A DNA stretch of 64,000 nt from Pseudonocardia endophytica (lineage in GTDB: Bacteria; Actinomycetota; Actinomycetes; Mycobacteriales; Pseudonocardiaceae): contig NZ_SMFZ01000002.1 of assembly GCF_004339565.1 (NCBI RefSeq), positions 992,001-1,056,000 of the forward strand. The letters run 5' to 3'. Below, piece by piece: positions 62,654 through 64,000 of the stretch. The notes under the pieces are model-generated. The model did no database searches, was not told the DNA's origin, and worked only from the letters and a program-made list of their open reading frames with translations. Made by a program: the position numbers and the translations under genes. Within the stretch, counting starts at the first letter, position 1; every line of letters starts with the position of its first letter.

Positions 62654-63088
62654 GTGGACACCTCCCCGTCGGCCGTGCAAGCCGCGCACGACCTGCGGGT
62701 CGGCGTCGGCCGGCTGCGCCGTCGGTTCCGTGAGGTGACCGACCGGCGGGAGCTGACGCCGTCGCAGGTCTCCGTGCTGTCCCGGCTGGGCAAGGACGGC
62801 CCGTCGTCGGCGAGCGCGATCGCGGCCGCCGAGCGGGTCCGTCCGCAGTCCGCGGCGTCGTGGCTGGGCGCGCTGGAGGAGCGGGGTCTCGTCGAGCGCC
62901 ACCAGGACCCGACGGACGGGCGCAGGCAGGTCGTCTCGCTGTCCGACGGCGGGCGGGAGTTCCTGGAGGACACCCGCCGCAGCGGTGAACAGTGGCTGGC
63001 CCGCGCACTGCAGGAACGATTCACCGAGGAGGAGCGACGCACCGTCATCGAAGCGATGTCCCTGCTGGAACGTCTGATCGAGGTGTGA
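62654..63088 (+). CDS. MarR-family regulator of an MFS pump
   Basis: A 144-residue MarR protein. HTH: SASAIAAAERVRPQSAAS, LGALEERGLVERHQDP, DGRRQVVSLSDGG. GTG 62654 is chosen since the palindromic operator lies immediately upstream; the longer frame to 62597 would read through the operator. Its stop overlaps the MFS start by 4 bases, a classic repressor-efflux pump pair. Confidence 0.88.
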   Translation: MDTSPSAVQAAHDLRVGVGRLRRRFREVTDRRELTPSQVSVLSRLGKDGPSSASAIAAAERVRPQSAASWLGALEERGLVERHQDPTDGRRQVVSLSDGGREFLEDTRRSGEQWLARALQERFTEEERRTVIEAMSLLERLIEV

Positions 63089-64000
63089 CCCGGACGGGGT
63101 TCGACCGCGGGCTGATCCCGCCGCTGATCCTGGGATCGCTGCTCAACCCGGTGAACTCGTCGATGCTGGCGGTGGCGCTGGTCCCGATCGGGATCGCGTT
63201 CGGCGCGCCGCCCGCCGAGACCGCGTACCTGGTGTCCGCGCTCTACCTGGCGACGGCGATCGCGCAGCCCGTCCTGGGGCGTCTGGTCGACCTCTACGGC
63301 GCCCGGCGGCTCTATCTGGCCGGGACCGCGCTGGTCGGGGTCGCCGGGGTGCTGGCCGCGTTCGCGCCGTCGCTGGGCTGGCTGGTCGTGTCCCGGGTGC
63401 TGCTCGGGATCGGTACGTGCGCGGCCTACCCGTCGGCGATGCACCTGATCCGCCGCGAGGCCGACCGCAGCGGGCTCACCACGCCGGCCGGCGTGCTGAC
63501 CATGCTGTCCGTCGCGACCCAGACGGTCGTCGTGATCGGTCCGACGCTGGGCGGCGTGCTGGTCGGCGTCGGCGGGTGGCGGGCGATCTTCACCGTGAAC
63601 GTGCCGCTGGCGATCGCGTGCCTGGTCCTCGGCTGGATGCGGCTGCCGCGGGAGCGGACCGTCCCCACGGGTCCCGGCCGGACGGACCCGCCCGGGATGG
63701 TGCTCTTCGCGGCCACGCTGCTCGGCCTGATGCTGTTCCTGATGCGCCCGCAGCCCGCGCACTGGTACCTGGTGGCGCTGGCCGTCCTCGCCGCCGTCGG
63801 GCTGGTCGTGCGGGAGCGGCGGGCCGCCGAGCCGTTCGTCGACCTGCGGGTGCTGGCCGGCAACCGACCGCTGCTGGCCACCTACTCCCGACAGGTCCTG
63901 TCCTACGTCGTCTCCTACGCCCTGCTCTACGGCTACACGTTGTGGCTCCAGCAGACCCGCGGGCTGTCCCCGACGGTCGCCGGGCTGATGCTGCTGCCGA
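63085..64000 (+). CDS. MFS efflux transporter (DHA2-like), cut by window end
   Basis: The reading frame runs from GTG 63085 to the window end, 305 residues without a stop. About ten transmembrane segments are seen. LVSALYLATAIAQPVLGRLVDLYGARRLYLAG contains motif A (GRLVDLYGARR), and ATQTVVVIGPTLGGVLVG resembles the drug-proton antiporter motif C. The co-translated MarR regulator supports export of a toxic or phenolic compound. C-terminus missing. Confidence 0.88.
   Translation, partial: MTRTGFDRGLIPPLILGSLLNPVNSSMLAVALVPIGIAFGAPPAETAYLVSALYLATAIAQPVLGRLVDLYGARRLYLAGTALVGVAGVLAAFAPSLGWLVVSRVLLGIGTCAAYPSAMHLIRREADRSGLTTPAGVLTMLSVATQTVVVIGPTLGGVLVGVGGWRAIFTVNVPLAIACLVLGWMRLPRERTVPTGPGRTDPPGMVLFAATLLGLMLFLMRPQPAHWYLVALAVLAAVGLVVRERRAAEPFVDLRVLAGNRPLLATYSRQVLSYVVSYALLYGYTLWLQQTRGLSPTVAGLMLLP

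Noticed and set aside
32-64000. CRISPR arrays, rRNA and tRNA genes
   Set aside because: No regularly spaced short repeats with unique spacers and no tRNA cloverleaf or rRNA sequence was noticed. The tandem repeats found have no spacers. A covariance-model scan would settle this.

Overview
The window is about 64 kb of very GC-rich DNA from an actinobacterium. Gene order and family content (a DUF3558 lipoprotein, a GlgE-type glucan pathway, a methylglucose-lipopolysaccharide-like locus in the same order as Mycobacterium tuberculosis Rv3034c to Rv3015c) point to Pseudonocardiales, most likely Pseudonocardia or a close relative. No rRNA or tRNA gene was seen, so the genus is an inference. Many genes start with GTG, and many neighbours overlap by 1 to 8 bases.

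Region 1 (1-18 kb) is an alpha-glucan and maltose-1-phosphate island: glgB with a repetitive C-terminal tail, maltokinase, a divergent TreS-like GH13 protein, glgE, glgP and glgX. Between these sit a DUF3558 lipoprotein with a possible type VII secretion substrate, a solute-binding-like protein without a signal peptide, a VapC remnant, an FmdB-type zinc ribbon, a DedA-type membrane protein and a truncated MarR gene.

Region 2 (18-29 kb) holds an ABC ATPase, a membrane-anchored HtrA-like protease, an enoyl-CoA hydratase, an NDH-2-like flavoprotein, a methyltransferase, a MacS-like sensor kinase with its LuxR-type regulator, a second LuxR protein with a degenerate receiver, a three-gene operon (cysteine-motif protein plus split YeeE/YedE transporter) and a nucleoside hydrolase.

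Region 3 (29-49 kb) is collinear with the mycobacterial MGLP, etfBA, cysteine desulfurase and mnmA segment: acyltransferase, GT4, GH57, methyltransferase, then (interrupted by an fprA gene with an IdeR-like box) etfB, etfA, GNAT, PlsC, cysteine desulfurase, mnmA, and further on a MetE-C-like protein. The spaces between mnmA, the AMP ligase and the MetE-C gene are unusually repeat-rich: a 161-bp tandem repeat, 39-bp and 18-bp tandem repeats, a response-regulator remnant and two MITE-like elements with inverted ends.

Region 4 (49-57 kb) is a catabolic operon with a divergent GntR repressor and a 14-bp palindromic operator: ThDP lyase, PaaK-like CoA ligase, aldehyde dehydrogenase, gluconate-2-dehydrogenase-subunit-3-like protein and GMC oxidoreductase. 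The gene set fits oxidation of a diol or alcohol to a 2-hydroxy acid, activation to the CoA ester and C-C cleavage to a ketone plus formyl-CoA, as I recall for 2-hydroxyisobutyrate in Actinomycetospora. This is the most interesting system in the window.

Region 5 (57-64 kb) contains a PEP mutase-like protein, a frameshifted rhodanese, a MarR/SnoaL/SRPBCC divergent cluster, an acyltransferase-3 protein, prfC, and a MarR plus MFS efflux pair with a palindromic operator, cut by the window end.
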